Positions 1 to 8,276 of a stretch of DNA of 64,000 nucleotides are shown in pieces. The notes beneath the pieces are model-generated. The model had not been told where the DNA came from. It did no database searches and saw only the letters and a program-made list of their open reading frames with translations. The translations under genes were made by a program, and so were the position numbers. This DNA comes from Streptomyces hygroscopicus subsp. hygroscopicus (GTDB taxonomy: Bacteria; Actinomycetota; Actinomycetes; Streptomycetales; Streptomycetaceae). Location: the NCBI RefSeq assembly GCF_030269125.1, contig NZ_BSSM01000004.1:62001-126000 (forward strand), in the 5' to 3' direction. Positions within the stretch are counted from its first letter, which is position 1. Each line of letters opens with the position of its first letter.

Positions 1-1
1 C

Positions 2-2005
2 CGCGACGGCGTCCGGCAGGGCTACGAGGACCTGTTCGTGGAGACCGCCGCGCCCTGGGTGCTGCCGTACCTCGGCGACCTGGTCGGCTACCGCACCCTG
101 CCGGGTTACGAGAGAGTGCTCACCGGCCCGCACCACGGGGGCCGGGGGGCGCTCGCCGAGGCCGTCGCCCCCCGCCGGGACGTGGCCGAGACGGTGGGCC
201 ACCGGCGCCGCAAGGGCACCCTGCACCTGCTGGAGGAACTCTCCGAGCGCATCGCCGACTGGCCCGCGCGCGCCGTCGAACTCTCCCGGCACGTGTCCCA
301 CACCCAGCCGGTCAGGCTGGGCGTCACCGGCGCCCGCGGGGACCGGGGCCGGCTGCTCGACCTGCGGGACGGCTCGGCCCTCGCCCTCGCCGGCGGCCCG
401 TTCGAGACGACGGCCCGCACGGTCGACGTGCGTCGCGCCGACTCCGCCCGACGCCAAGGCGGTTGGTCTCCGGCGGGGGTCGGCCTCTTCGTCTGGCGGC
501 TGAGGCCGCACGCGCTCACCGCCGCCCCGGCCTACTGCATCGACCGCGCCCGCAACCTCTACACGTTCTCCATCCTCGGCAACGACACCCCGCTGCTCAC
601 CCGCCCGGTGCCCGAGCCCTCGCCCGCGCACATCGCCGCCGTGGACAACGTGCCGGCGTTCATCACCCGCCGGCTGCTGCACGACCGGCTCGCCGACTAC
701 TACGGGCCCGGGAAGAGCCTGTGCATCCGGCGCGACGGCGAGGACCGGCCGGTGCCGCTCGCGGACATCGTCGTGGCCGACCTGTCCGACTGGCGCTACC
801 GGCCCGGACGCGGCCGGATCGCCGTCGACCCCGAGCTGGGCCGGATCGCCTTCGGTTCCCGGTCGGCGCCCCGGCAGGGCGTGTGGGTCGACTACCACCA
901 CGCCTTCGCCGCCGACCTCGGCGGCGGCGAGTACGAGCGCCCCGACCGCGGCCCCCGCCCCGACGCCGACTTCTACCGGGTCGGGCCCGGACAGCCGTAC
1001 CGGCGGATCATGGACGCCTACCGGGCCTGGCAGGACCGGCGCGCCCCCGGGCGCACCGGCATCATCGAGATCACCCACAGCGGCGCCTACCAGGAGCAGC
1101 TGGACTTCGACCTCGACCCCGGCGACCGGCTCGAACTGCGCGCCGCCGAGGGCACCCGGCCGGTGATCCGGCTCCTCGACTGGTACAGCAACCGCCCCGA
1201 CGCGCTCAACATCCGTGCCGTACCGGACGGCCGGGCCCCGGACGAGCGGCCGCGCGTCGTCCTCGACGGACTCCTCGTCGCCGGGCGCGGCATCAACGTC
1301 ACCGGCCCGATGGGCGCCCTCGTCGTACGGCACTGCACGCTCGTACCCGGCTGGTCCCTGGAGCCCGAGTGCGCCCCGCACTCACCCGACGAGCCCAGCG
1401 TCGTCCTGGACCGCACCACGGCCTGCGTCCGGATCGAGCACAGCATCCTCGGCACCATCGAGGTCATCGGGGACGAGGTGGGCGAGGACCCCCTCGACAT
1501 CCATCTGCGCGACAGCGTCCTGGACGCCACCGGCGACGACCGCGAGGCCCTCTCCGCCCCCGACTGCCGCCACGCCCACGCGGTCCTGCACCTGCACCGC
1601 ACCACCGTCATCGGCGACGTGCACACCCACGCCGTGGAGATCGCCGAGAACTCCCTCTTCACCGGCCGGCTCCACGTGGCCCGGCGCGGCATCGGCTGCC
1701 TGCGGTACTGCTACGTCCCGCCCGGTTCGCGCACCCCGCGCCGCCACCGCTGCCAACCCGACCTCGCCGGGGCCGGACAGGCGGACACCGTACGGCCGTT
1801 GCTCGCCTCGAAGCGCTACGGGGCGCCCTGGTACGGCCAGTTGGCCGACGGCGGCCCGGAGCAGATCCGGCGCGGCGCCGACGACGGCGGTGAACTCGGC
1901 GCCTTCCACGACCTGTACCGGCCGCAGCGGGAGGACGGACTCAGGGCGCGGCTCGCGGAGTACACCCCCGCGGTCGCGGACGCCGGGATCTTCTTCGTGA
2001 CGTGA
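2..2005 (+). CDS. Phage tail/baseplate-like protein of a contractile injection system, 5' end cut by window
   Basis: The frame is open from base 2, so the start codon lies outside the window; an internal GTG at 38 is not a credible start because homologous-looking sequence (YEDLFVET, then PYLGDLVGYR) straddles it. That 'ET..W..PY.GDL.GYR' stretch is characteristic of tail/baseplate proteins in Streptomyces extracellular contractile injection systems (eCIS). The C-terminal half reads like a beta-helix or carbohydrate-type scaffold (regular short strands, ITHSGAYQEQLDF onwards), which is inference. The next two genes follow at 54 bp and with overlap, consistent with one operon. Exact eCIS subunit is not assigned. 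Confidence 0.75.
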   Translation, partial: RDGVRQGYEDLFVETAAPWVLPYLGDLVGYRTLPGYERVLTGPHHGGRGALAEAVAPRRDVAETVGHRRRKGTLHLLEELSERIADWPARAVELSRHVSHTQPVRLGVTGARGDRGRLLDLRDGSALALAGGPFETTARTVDVRRADSARRQGGWSPAGVGLFVWRLRPHALTAAPAYCIDRARNLYTFSILGNDTPLLTRPVPEPSPAHIAAVDNVPAFITRRLLHDRLADYYGPGKSLCIRRDGEDRPVPLADIVVADLSDWRYRPGRGRIAVDPELGRIAFGSRSAPRQGVWVDYHHAFAADLGGGEYERPDRGPRPDADFYRVGPGQPYRRIMDAYRAWQDRRAPGRTGIIEITHSGAYQEQLDFDLDPGDRLELRAAEGTRPVIRLLDWYSNRPDALNIRAVPDGRAPDERPRVVLDGLLVAGRGINVTGPMGALVVRHCTLVPGWSLEPECAPHSPDEPSVVLDRTTACVRIEHSILGTIEVIGDEVGEDPLDIHLRDSVLDATGDDREALSAPDCRHAHAVLHLHRTTVIGDVHTHAVEIAENSLFTGRLHVARRGIGCLRYCYVPPGSRTPRRHRCQPDLAGAGQADTVRPLLASKRYGAPWYGQLADGGPEQIRRGADDGGELGAFHDLYRPQREDGLRARLAEYTPAVADAGIFFVT

Positions 2006-2059
2006 GCAGTGCCGCCGTACCACCCGTCCGCAGACCGACGAACCAGGGGGACCCCCTTC

Positions 2060-3610
2060 ATGCACGCTGATCTCTCCCGCTCCACCTTCCGCCCGGAGCG
2101 GCACTACTCCGCGGTCCTCGCCCAGCAGGGCCGCGTCCAGCTGGACGCGGACCTCAACGAACAGACCGCCATCCAGCTCCACCACGCCCGCACCCTCACC
2201 GCCGACCTCATCGGACGGCACGGCGGACCCGCCGGCGCCACCGGCTTCCGCATCGAGTACGTGGGCGGCCGGCACGACATCGACACCCTGTACATCCACG
2301 GCGGCCGCTACTACGTCGACGGCATCCTGTGCGACGCGGACCGCCCGGCACCGGGCGTCCCGGTGCCGGACGGCGACACCGAGGAGCAGCGGAGCGCGGA
2401 GACGGACGCCTACTGGGACTACTGGAACCAGCCCGACGGCTTCCGCGACCCGGAACGTCCCGGCGACCGGCTGCCCTCGCCCGCCCAGTCCCCCTTCCTC
2501 GTCTACCTCGCGGTGTGGGAGCGGGCGGTCTCGGCGGCCGAGGACCCGGCGCTGCGCGAGGTCGCCCTCGGCGCCGCGCTGCCCGACACCGCCGCCCGCG
2601 CCAAGGTCGTCTGGCAGGTGCTGCCGTTGCCCCTGACCGCGCTGGACATCGCGGACGCCGAACCGGGCCCGGCCGCCGTCCGCGAGGCGTTCGAGAAGTG
2701 GGCGAAGGCGCGGTCGGCGCCCTCCGCCCGGCTCGCCGCCCGCAGTGAACGCCCCGAGCACGCCGACGAGGACCCCTGCCTGGTCCGGCCCGACGCCCGC
2801 TACCGGGGCCCGGAGAACCAGCTGTACCGGGTGGAGGTCCACGCGGGCGGCGAGGCGAGGGACGCGACCTTCACATGGTCGCGGGAGAACGGTTCCGTCG
2901 TCTTCCCGGTGGACGAACTGGACGGCACCTGGGCGCGGTTGGCGACCCTCGGCCTCGACTCCAAGCTCGACCTGGAGGTCGGCGACCTGGTCGAGTTCAG
3001 CGACACCGCGTACGCCTCCCGCCTGGAGGCGCTGCCCCTGCTGCGCGTCGAGGAACTGGACCTGCCCGGCCGCCGCGTCCGCCTGTCCGCCGAGCCGGAC
3101 CCGCGCGTCGGACGCCTGCCGCACCTGCACCCGTTCCTGCGCCGCTGGGACCACCGCGAGGGACCCCGGCGCAAGGGCCGCACGACGTCCCTGAAGGGAG
3201 GCGCGGTGCCGGTCGCCGAGGGGGAGTGGCTGCCCCTGGAGGACGGCGTCGAGATCTACTTCGCCAGGGGCGGCACCTACCGCACCGGCGATCACTGGCT
3301 GATCCCCGCCCGCACCGCCACCGGCAGCGTCGAGTGGGCCACCGACGCCGCGCGCCGCCCGCTGCTCGAAGCCCCGGCGGGCATCGACCGGCACTTCGCC
3401 CCGCTGGCGCTGGTCACCGGCGAGGGCAGCACGGCCGACCTGCGGTACGCCTTCGGCCCGCTCGCGGCGGAGATCCCCGCGGCCGACAAGGCGGCCCTGG
3501 ACGCCGAGGTCCGGGCCGCCCGCGAGGAGCAGGCCGCCGAGGCCGCCCCCGCCGGCGGCCGCTCACAGACCACGGCGGCGGCGGAGGCCGCCGCGGAAGG
3601 AGACGAGTGA
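2060..3610 (+). CDS. DUF6519 domain protein, eCIS/tail-associated
   Basis: A 516-residue protein that opens with SRSTFRPERHYSAVLAQQGR and QLDADLNEQ, the hallmark N-terminus of DUF6519 proteins found next to phage-tail-like baseplate genes. The ATG at 2060 is preceded by an AGGGGG ribosome binding site; an in-frame GTG at 2009 would add 17 unconserved residues. The last 40 residues are Ala/Glu-rich and probably disordered. The stop codon overlaps the following amidase start (TGATG), implying translational coupling. In these clusters the family is thought to sit at the baseplate or tail tip; a role here is inferred from position only. Confidence 0.8.
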   Translation: MHADLSRSTFRPERHYSAVLAQQGRVQLDADLNEQTAIQLHHARTLTADLIGRHGGPAGATGFRIEYVGGRHDIDTLYIHGGRYYVDGILCDADRPAPGVPVPDGDTEEQRSAETDAYWDYWNQPDGFRDPERPGDRLPSPAQSPFLVYLAVWERAVSAAEDPALREVALGAALPDTAARAKVVWQVLPLPLTALDIADAEPGPAAVREAFEKWAKARSAPSARLAARSERPEHADEDPCLVRPDARYRGPENQLYRVEVHAGGEARDATFTWSRENGSVVFPVDELDGTWARLATLGLDSKLDLEVGDLVEFSDTAYASRLEALPLLRVEELDLPGRRVRLSAEPDPRVGRLPHLHPFLRRWDHREGPRRKGRTTSLKGGAVPVAEGEWLPLEDGVEIYFARGGTYRTGDHWLIPARTATGSVEWATDAARRPLLEAPAGIDRHFAPLALVTGEGSTADLRYAFGPLAAEIPAADKAALDAEVRAAREEQAAEAAPAGGRSQTTAAAEAAAEGDE

Positions 3611-4497
3611 TGGCGCAGCCGATGAGCGGGTCCAAGCTGCTGGAGGTTCTGCGGGCCGAGGGCCTGACCGTCCACGAGGTGCGCGACTGGCGCCACCACA
3701 ATCGCAACACCAAGGGCCCCTGGGGTCCGGTGAACGGCGTGATGATCCACCACACCGTCACCTCGGGCACCGAGAACTCCGTGAACATCTGCTACAACGG
3801 CTACTCCGGCCTGCCGGGCCCGCTCTGTCACGGCGTCATCGACAAGGAGGGCCACGTCCACCTCGTCGGCAACGGCCGCGCCAACCACGCGGGGCTCGGC
3901 GACAGCGACGTCCTGCGCGCGGTCGTCGACGAGACGACGCTGCCGCACGACAACCAGGCCGACGTCGACGGCAACCGGCACTTCTACGGCTTCGAGTGCG
4001 TGAACCTCGGCGACGGGAAGGACCCGTGGCCCGAGGCGCAGAAGGAGGCCATCGAAAAGGTCTCCGCCGCGATCTGCCGCCATCACGGCTGGTCGGAGCG
4101 CTCCGTCATCGGGCACAAGGAGTGGCAGCCCGGCAAACAGGACCCGCGGGGCTTCACCATGGACGGCATGCGGGGGCGCATCGCCGCCCGGCTGGCCGCA
4201 GGGGGCGGCGGCACGAACCAGGGCCCCAAGCCCGGCCCCAAGCCGAAGTACGCGCCCTTCCCCGGCAGCGGCTTCTTCCACGTGGGCCGGAAGTCGCCCC
4301 TGATCACCGCCATGGGCCGCCGCCTCGTCGCCGAGGGCTGCGACCACTACGCCAAGGGCCCCGGCCCCGAGTGGACCGAGGCCGACCGCACGTCCTACGC
4401 CGCCTGGCAGCACAAGCTCGGCTTCCGCGGCAAGGACGCGGACGGCATCCCGGGCAGGGCCAGCTGGGACAGGCTGAAGGTGCCGTCGGACGGCTGA
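3610..4497 (+). CDS. N-acetylmuramoyl-L-alanine amidase (Amidase_2) with C-terminal peptidoglycan-binding-like domain
   Basis: 295 residues. Residues 40-190 form an Amidase_2 (PGRP-like) zinc hydrolase: MIHHTVTSG near residues 45-53 supplies the first zinc histidine, NHAG follows around residue 97, and GHKEWQPGKQDP supplies the second histidine and the third (Asp/His-type) ligand region. After a Gly/Pro/Lys linker (GPKPGPKPK) the last 80 residues (WTEADRTSYAAWQHKLGF...DGIPGRASWDRLKVP) resemble the peptidoglycan-binding tail common on actinobacteriophage endolysins. No signal peptide is visible, so it is either released by lysis or delivered with the injection machine. It ends the eCIS gene run and converges on the S41 peptidase gene. 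Confidence 0.85.
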   Translation: MAQPMSGSKLLEVLRAEGLTVHEVRDWRHHNRNTKGPWGPVNGVMIHHTVTSGTENSVNICYNGYSGLPGPLCHGVIDKEGHVHLVGNGRANHAGLGDSDVLRAVVDETTLPHDNQADVDGNRHFYGFECVNLGDGKDPWPEAQKEAIEKVSAAICRHHGWSERSVIGHKEWQPGKQDPRGFTMDGMRGRIAARLAAGGGGTNQGPKPGPKPKYAPFPGSGFFHVGRKSPLITAMGRRLVAEGCDHYAKGPGPEWTEADRTSYAAWQHKLGFRGKDADGIPGRASWDRLKVPSDG

Positions 4498-4587
4498 CGG
4501 ACGACCGCCGGACCGCCGCTCGTGGACCGCAGCTCGCGGGCTGCCGTCCGCGCGCGGCGGCCTCGGCGGTGCCGGCGGTGCCGGGCT

Positions 4588-5499
4588 TCAGAGGGCGGTG
4601 CCCTCCGATGCGCGGGTGAGAGCGGCGTGGGCGGTAGCGAGGGCGTCCTGGGCGGTGGTGGGGATGTGGGGCTGGACGCCGGTGCCTTCCCAGTCGGTGC
4701 CTGTGACGGGGTTGATGGAACGGCAGGTGGGGATGCTGGCCTCGAGGTGGGGGTGGAGGCGCACGCCGATGCGGGGGTGGGCGCCGCCGCCGGTGGTTTC
4801 GCCGACGATGACCGCGCGGCCGGTGTGGCGCAGGTCGTAGGCCAGTTCCTCGCCGCCGGAGAAGGTCCGGCGGCTGGTGAGTACGTAGACGGGGCGATCC
4901 GTGCCGTAGCGGGGGCCGGGGACGTGGGGGAGCGTCCAGTACTGGGTGGTGCGGTCCTCGGTGCGGTCGTAGACGTCGTTGAGGTGCGTACCCGGCGGCA
5001 GCAGGTAGCTGCAGAAATAGGCGACCGCTGCGGGATCACTGCCGATGCAGGCGCGCAAGTCGATGATGAGGCCCTGGGTGTTGCGCAGGATCTGCATGGC
5101 CGCGGCGATGTCGTCGCCGACCAGGTGGGCGCCGAAGAGCGCCGGCTCGATCTGGAGCAGCCCGATGTTCCCATCCAGCCGTTCGAGCCGTCCGATGCCG
5201 CTCATGGTGGTCCGTGAACGTCGTTCGAAGATCGCGGCCGAGGCTGCCTCGTCCGTGAGGTCGGGGATCGGCTCGGAGTGGTGGATGAGCCTGAGGTGGC
5301 CGTCGCCGCTGAGCCGCCGCAGGTCCTCGCTGACCAGTTCCGCGAGCGCCGCGGGGCTCGCGGCGCCGGCATACCGGCCGGTGGACGCGGCCTCACCGAA
5401 GGCAGTGGCGATGCGCTCTCCGAGGTCGGGGAAAACGTAACGGGTGGCGACCAGTTCGCGGATCCGCGCCACGATGCGTTCGATCTCGGTGTGTTCCAT
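4588..5499 (-). CDS. S41 family (tail-specific/IRBP-like) peptidase
   Basis: 303 residues with an N-terminal helical IRBP-like cap and a C-terminal S41 core. TSRRTFSGGEELAYDL places the nucleophile serine near residue 214, and VIVGETTGGGAHP follows as in IRBP/Tsp-like proteases. There is no PDZ insertion and no evident signal peptide or membrane segment, so a cytoplasmic enzyme is likely. The ATG at 5499 has AGGGGGG upstream; an adjacent TTG gives one extra residue only. It is divergent from an ArsR-family regulator across an 83-bp gap containing a perfect inverted repeat, so regulation by that neighbour is likely. Substrate unknown. Confidence 0.85.
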   Translation of the reverse strand: MEHTEIERIVARIRELVATRYVFPDLGERIATAFGEAASTGRYAGAASPAALAELVSEDLRRLSGDGHLRLIHHSEPIPDLTDEAASAAIFERRSRTTMSGIGRLERLDGNIGLLQIEPALFGAHLVGDDIAAAMQILRNTQGLIIDLRACIGSDPAAVAYFCSYLLPPGTHLNDVYDRTEDRTTQYWTLPHVPGPRYGTDRPVYVLTSRRTFSGGEELAYDLRHTGRAVIVGETTGGGAHPRIGVRLHPHLEASIPTCRSINPVTGTDWEGTGVQPHIPTTAQDALATAHAALTRASEGTAL

Positions 5500-5552
5500 C
5501 AATTGCCCCCCTGGTCACTGGATTCGGGCGTCAGTAGAGCACTGGCCTTGCC

Positions 5553-5578
5553 AAAGCGTCAAGAATCCTAGACGCTTT
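5553..5578. promoter_or_regulatory. Inverted-repeat operator between S41 peptidase and ArsR regulator
   Basis: AAAGCGTC, 10-nt spacer, GACGCTTT: two perfect 8-bp arms. The site ends 4 bp before the regulator start codon and lies about 55 bp upstream of the peptidase start, so a bound repressor could control both genes. Divergent genes plus a dyad in the gap is the usual ArsR-family autoregulatory arrangement; binding is inferred. Confidence 0.65.
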
Positions 5579-5582
5579 CTCC

Positions 5583-6095
5583 ATGGCCGAAGCCACTCAG
5601 GATCCGTCGATGCGTGTCTCCACGCCCGAGCAGCACAAGGCGCTGGGGCACCCCTTGCGGCAACGCCTGCTCTTCTCCCTCGCCCGGCAGTCCGCGACCA
5701 CCAGCCAGCTCGCCGCCGCGCTCGGCGTGGCGAAGGGCAGCGTCGGGCACCACCTGAAGATCCTGCGCGAGGCGGGTCTTGTCCGCGTCGTCGAGAGCCG
5801 GCGGGTACGCGGGGGCGTCGAGCAGTACTACCAGCGCACCGCGCTCCGCATGGACATCGACGACCCCACCGGCGGCTCCACCAGAGCGGCGCTCGCCGGT
5901 TTCGCCGACGAACTCACAGCTGCCGCGGACCCGCTGCTGATCCTGCGGCACCTGCGCCTGACACCCGAACAGGCCGCGAGACTGACCGCGGTCCTGACGG
6001 AGATGGCCGAGGGCGCCACCGACGACGGGCCGGGCCAGTCCAGCTACGGCCTCCTCATCGGCATGTACCGCAAACCCCCTGCCCCGACGCGGTGA
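5583..6095 (+). CDS. ArsR-family winged-helix transcriptional regulator
   Basis: 170 residues. Residues 15-85 are an ArsR/HTH_20 winged helix: HKALGHPLRQRLLFSLA, then ATTSQLAAALGVAKGSVGHHLKILREAGLV, the recognition helix being GSVGHHLKILREAG, followed by a wing ending in EQYYQRTA. No cysteine metal site of the ArsR/SmtB type is visible, so the signal is not obviously a metal. The C-terminal half is a helical domain of unknown ligand. It faces the S41 peptidase gene, its likely target, across the dyad at 5553-5578. Confidence 0.85.
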   Translation: MAEATQDPSMRVSTPEQHKALGHPLRQRLLFSLARQSATTSQLAAALGVAKGSVGHHLKILREAGLVRVVESRRVRGGVEQYYQRTALRMDIDDPTGGSTRAALAGFADELTAAADPLLILRHLRLTPEQAARLTAVLTEMAEGATDDGPGQSSYGLLIGMYRKPPAPTR

Positions 6096-6228
6096 CATGA
6101 CGCCTGCCGAGCAAGCGCCGCCGGGGGCCCGGACCTGCCTCCACGTCTCCGCGGGCGCGGCGTCGGGGCATCGGTCGGCCGTGCGCCGCGTCACCGTCCT
6201 CAGCCTCACCGGACAGGACGACTGGCGT

Positions 6229-6712
6229 GTGACGCGAACCCGGAGGATGAGGTCACGCGGCTCGGTGAAGCCGAGGCCGCGGTAGAGCGCCTCGCCGTCG
6301 GAGGTGGCGGCCGGCCGCACGGTCGTGACGGTCGTCTCGTCGGCGAACCAGGTGAGCAGCGCGCTCACGCAGGCGCGGGCGAGCCCGCGACCGCGGAAGT
6401 CCGGTGACGTGACGACATTGGCGATCTCGCCGCGCCGGCCGCCGCGGTTGCGCGGACTCGGGGCGTGATCGTCGACGGTGCCGACGGCGCAGCCGACCAC
6501 GCCGGCACCGGGCACTCGGCGACGAACGCGGCCAGGGCGTCCGGCTCCTCCATCCGGCGGGCGAACCACGCGGCGGCGTCGCCCCTCCAGGTGGGACCGG
6601 CGTCCACGTCCTCACCCATCTCCGACATCATCAGCGCCCGGAACTCGACCGGGCGGTCGATGTCCGCCGCGCCGGCGCGCCGGATCAGGACGCGACCGGC
6701 GTCATCGGTCAC
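6229..6712 (-). pseudogene. GNAT acetyltransferase, frameshifted
   Basis: The first 60-odd residues (MTDDAGRVLIRRAGAADIDR ... DALAAFVAE) lie in the frame starting at 6712. The rest of the domain (PGAGVVGCAVGTVDD, then EIANVVTSPDFRGRGLARA with the acetyl-CoA binding RGRGLA loop, then GEALYRGLGF) is in another frame. The frames meet at about 6512-6518, where GAGTGCCCGGT would become in-frame GAG GTG CCC GGT if one G were restored. The second frame has no stop near the expected C-terminus and runs on antisense to the ArsR gene. Start overlaps the MarR gene by 11 bp. The gene is broken unless the base is a sequencing error. Confidence 0.75.
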
Positions 6713-7175
6713 GTCCGTCCCGCCCCTCCCGGGGAGCGAGCACGGCCCGCAGCGCCTGCCGGAACCGCGCGGCCTCGGTCGTGCCGAGCGGGGCGAGGAA
6801 CTCGTCCTCCGCGGCGACGTACGCCGCGTCGGCCTTCCGGTAGAGCGCGAGCCCCGGTCCGGTCAGCTCGACGGCGTTGCGCCGGCGGTCGTTCGGATCG
6901 GGCTTGCGGGTGACGATGCCCTTCGCCTCGAAGGCGTCGATCAGGGCGACCATCGTGGTGCGGTCGACGCCGAGCCTGGCCGCGACCGCCTGCTGCGACA
7001 TGGGCTCGCGCCCGACGAGCACGCGCAGCACACCGAAGTCCTTGCTGTCGATGCCGAGCGGGGCGAGCGCGGCGTCGGCCAGCGTCGTCAGCCGCAGGTG
7101 TGCGTGCTTGACGAGATACCCGAGCGCGTCGTGCGGCTCCATGGGGTGCGGGGCGGGGGTTGGCATGACGAGCAT
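6702..7175 (-). CDS. MarR-family transcriptional regulator
   Basis: 157 residues with the MarR fold: LGYLVKHAHLRLTTLADAAL helix 1, MSQQAVAARLGVDRTTMVALIDAFEAKG helix-turn-helix, and the wing RKPDPNDRRRNAVELT (the conserved DxRxR motif). It is divergent from the epimerase gene, with two dyads (7188-7215) in the gap, so it probably represses itself and the epimerase. ATG at 7175 is used; in-frame ATGs at 7166 and about 7142 are alternatives. A broken GNAT gene overlaps its 3' end, suggesting a former two-gene operon. Confidence 0.88.
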   Translation of the reverse strand: MLVMPTPAPHPMEPHDALGYLVKHAHLRLTTLADAALAPLGIDSKDFGVLRVLVGREPMSQQAVAARLGVDRTTMVALIDAFEAKGIVTRKPDPNDRRRNAVELTGPGLALYRKADAAYVAAEDEFLAPLGTTEAARFRQALRAVLAPREGRDGRDR

Positions 7176-7187
7176 GTTACCCCTAGG

Positions 7188-7215
7188 CTGATAATCAGTA
7201 GTACTGACAATCAGT
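7188..7215. promoter_or_regulatory. Tandem dyads, probable MarR operator
   Basis: CTGATAATCAG (arms CTGAT/ATCAG) is followed 4 bp later by ACTGACAATCAGT, so the half-site ATCAG/CTGAT occurs repeatedly in a 28-bp AT-richer stretch between the divergent MarR and epimerase genes. Position and symmetry fit a MarR dimer site; binding is inferred. Confidence 0.65.
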
Positions 7216-7237
7216 TGTGCCGACGAAAGAGACAGTC

Positions 7238-8185
7238 ATGATTCTCGTGACAGGCGGAGCCGGTTTCATCGGTTCGCACACCGTTCGAGCGCTCCACGGG
7301 GCGGGCGAGGAATGCGTGCTCCTCCAGCGCCGCACACCCGCGGTACCGCCGCGATTGGCCGACCTGCCCGTGGCCATGGCGCAGGGCGACATCGCCGACC
7401 TCGAGAGCCTGCGCGCGGTGGGCCGCCGGTACGCGATCACCGGGATCGTCCACCTCGCCATCACGCTGCCCTGGGAGACGGGCGGTGACGACGCGGTCGG
7501 GACCGCGCGACGCGCGCTCGACGGCTTCCTCAACGTCGTGCGGGTCGCACAGGAATGGGGCGTACGGCGTGTCGTCGTCGCCGGCACCATCGGCGTCTAC
7601 GGCGGTGTGGCCGTCGACGGCGCGCTGGGTGAGGACCTGCCGCTGCCGATGGCGCACTTCCACGCCATCCCGACGCTGAAGAAGATCACCGAGCTGCTGG
7701 CCGGACAGCTCGCGGCCGAGACCGGCATCGAGATCGTCACCGCGCGCATCTCGGGCACCTGGGGGCCGGGCGGTCACCTGCCCGATCCGTTCTTCCCGGC
7801 CCCGTCGCTCGCCCACGCCGCCGCTCGTCGCGGCACACCCGACCTGTCCGGCCTCGCCCACCGGCCGTACGCCGAGGACGCCCTCGACCTCTGCTACGTC
7901 AAGGACACCGGTCGGGCGCTCGCGCTCCTGCAACTCGCGCCGGGACTGCGCCACACGACGTACAACGTCGGCTCGGGCCGTGCGACGAGCAACGCCGAGG
8001 TGATCGAGGCGATCGCCTCCGTCGAGCCCGGTTTCCACGCCGAGCTGCCCTCACGGGGGGCCGTGCCGTCGCGGTGGCTCGACACGACCCGCCTGCGTGA
8101 GGACACCGGGTTCAGCCCCGAGTACGACACCGCCGCCGCGGCCGCGGATTACATCGCCTGGCTGCGGGCGGGCAACGAACGGTAG
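7238..8185 (+). CDS. NAD(P)-dependent epimerase/dehydratase-like extended SDR
   Basis: 315 residues starting MILVTGGAGFIGSHTV, the GxxGxxG dinucleotide-binding motif of extended SDRs. ATG at 7238 has an AAAGAGA ribosome site; GTG 7217 would add seven residues inside the operator. The usual catalytic YxxxK is not conserved: the stretch AHFHAIPTLKKITELL keeps a lysine followed by ..E, but isoleucine sits where tyrosine is expected. The protein may therefore bind nucleotide without normal epimerase chemistry, or use another residue. The C-terminal half (YNVGSGRATSNAEVIEAI) is typical of the family. Expression probably depends on the divergent MarR regulator. Confidence 0.8.
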   Translation: MILVTGGAGFIGSHTVRALHGAGEECVLLQRRTPAVPPRLADLPVAMAQGDIADLESLRAVGRRYAITGIVHLAITLPWETGGDDAVGTARRALDGFLNVVRVAQEWGVRRVVVAGTIGVYGGVAVDGALGEDLPLPMAHFHAIPTLKKITELLAGQLAAETGIEIVTARISGTWGPGGHLPDPFFPAPSLAHAAARRGTPDLSGLAHRPYAEDALDLCYVKDTGRALALLQLAPGLRHTTYNVGSGRATSNAEVIEAIASVEPGFHAELPSRGAVPSRWLDTTRLREDTGFSPEYDTAAAAADYIAWLRAGNER

Positions 8186-8186
8186 G

Positions 8187-8258
8187 GCCCGGCGCCGGGC
8201 ACCCGGCGACTCCCCGTGCTGATCACCGATGCCCGGCTTCTCCCCGAGAGGGGCCGGG
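8187..8258. terminator. Bidirectional terminator region between convergent genes
   Basis: A perfect 14-bp palindrome (GCCCGGCGCCGGGC) begins just after the epimerase stop. A second stem-loop at 8231-8258 pairs CCGGC with GCCGG around an inner CCCC-GAGA-GGGG. Neither has a U-tract, as is common in Streptomyces. The region separates the epimerase from the convergent PucR gene. Confidence 0.55.
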
Positions 8259-8276
8259 GGCGCCGCACCGCCACCG

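Noticed and set aside
1382..3394. A 670-codon minus-strand frame opposite the tail and DUF6519 genes
   Set aside because: Antisense to two conserved coding regions, no family resemblance, composition typical of a shadow frame.
5500..5502. TTG start of the S41 peptidase
   Set aside because: The adjacent ATG has better ribosome-site spacing and is the commoner codon.
6097..6285. Small + strand ORF after the ArsR gene
   Set aside because: It is antisense to the end of the broken GNAT gene, has no ribosome site and no recognisable sequence.
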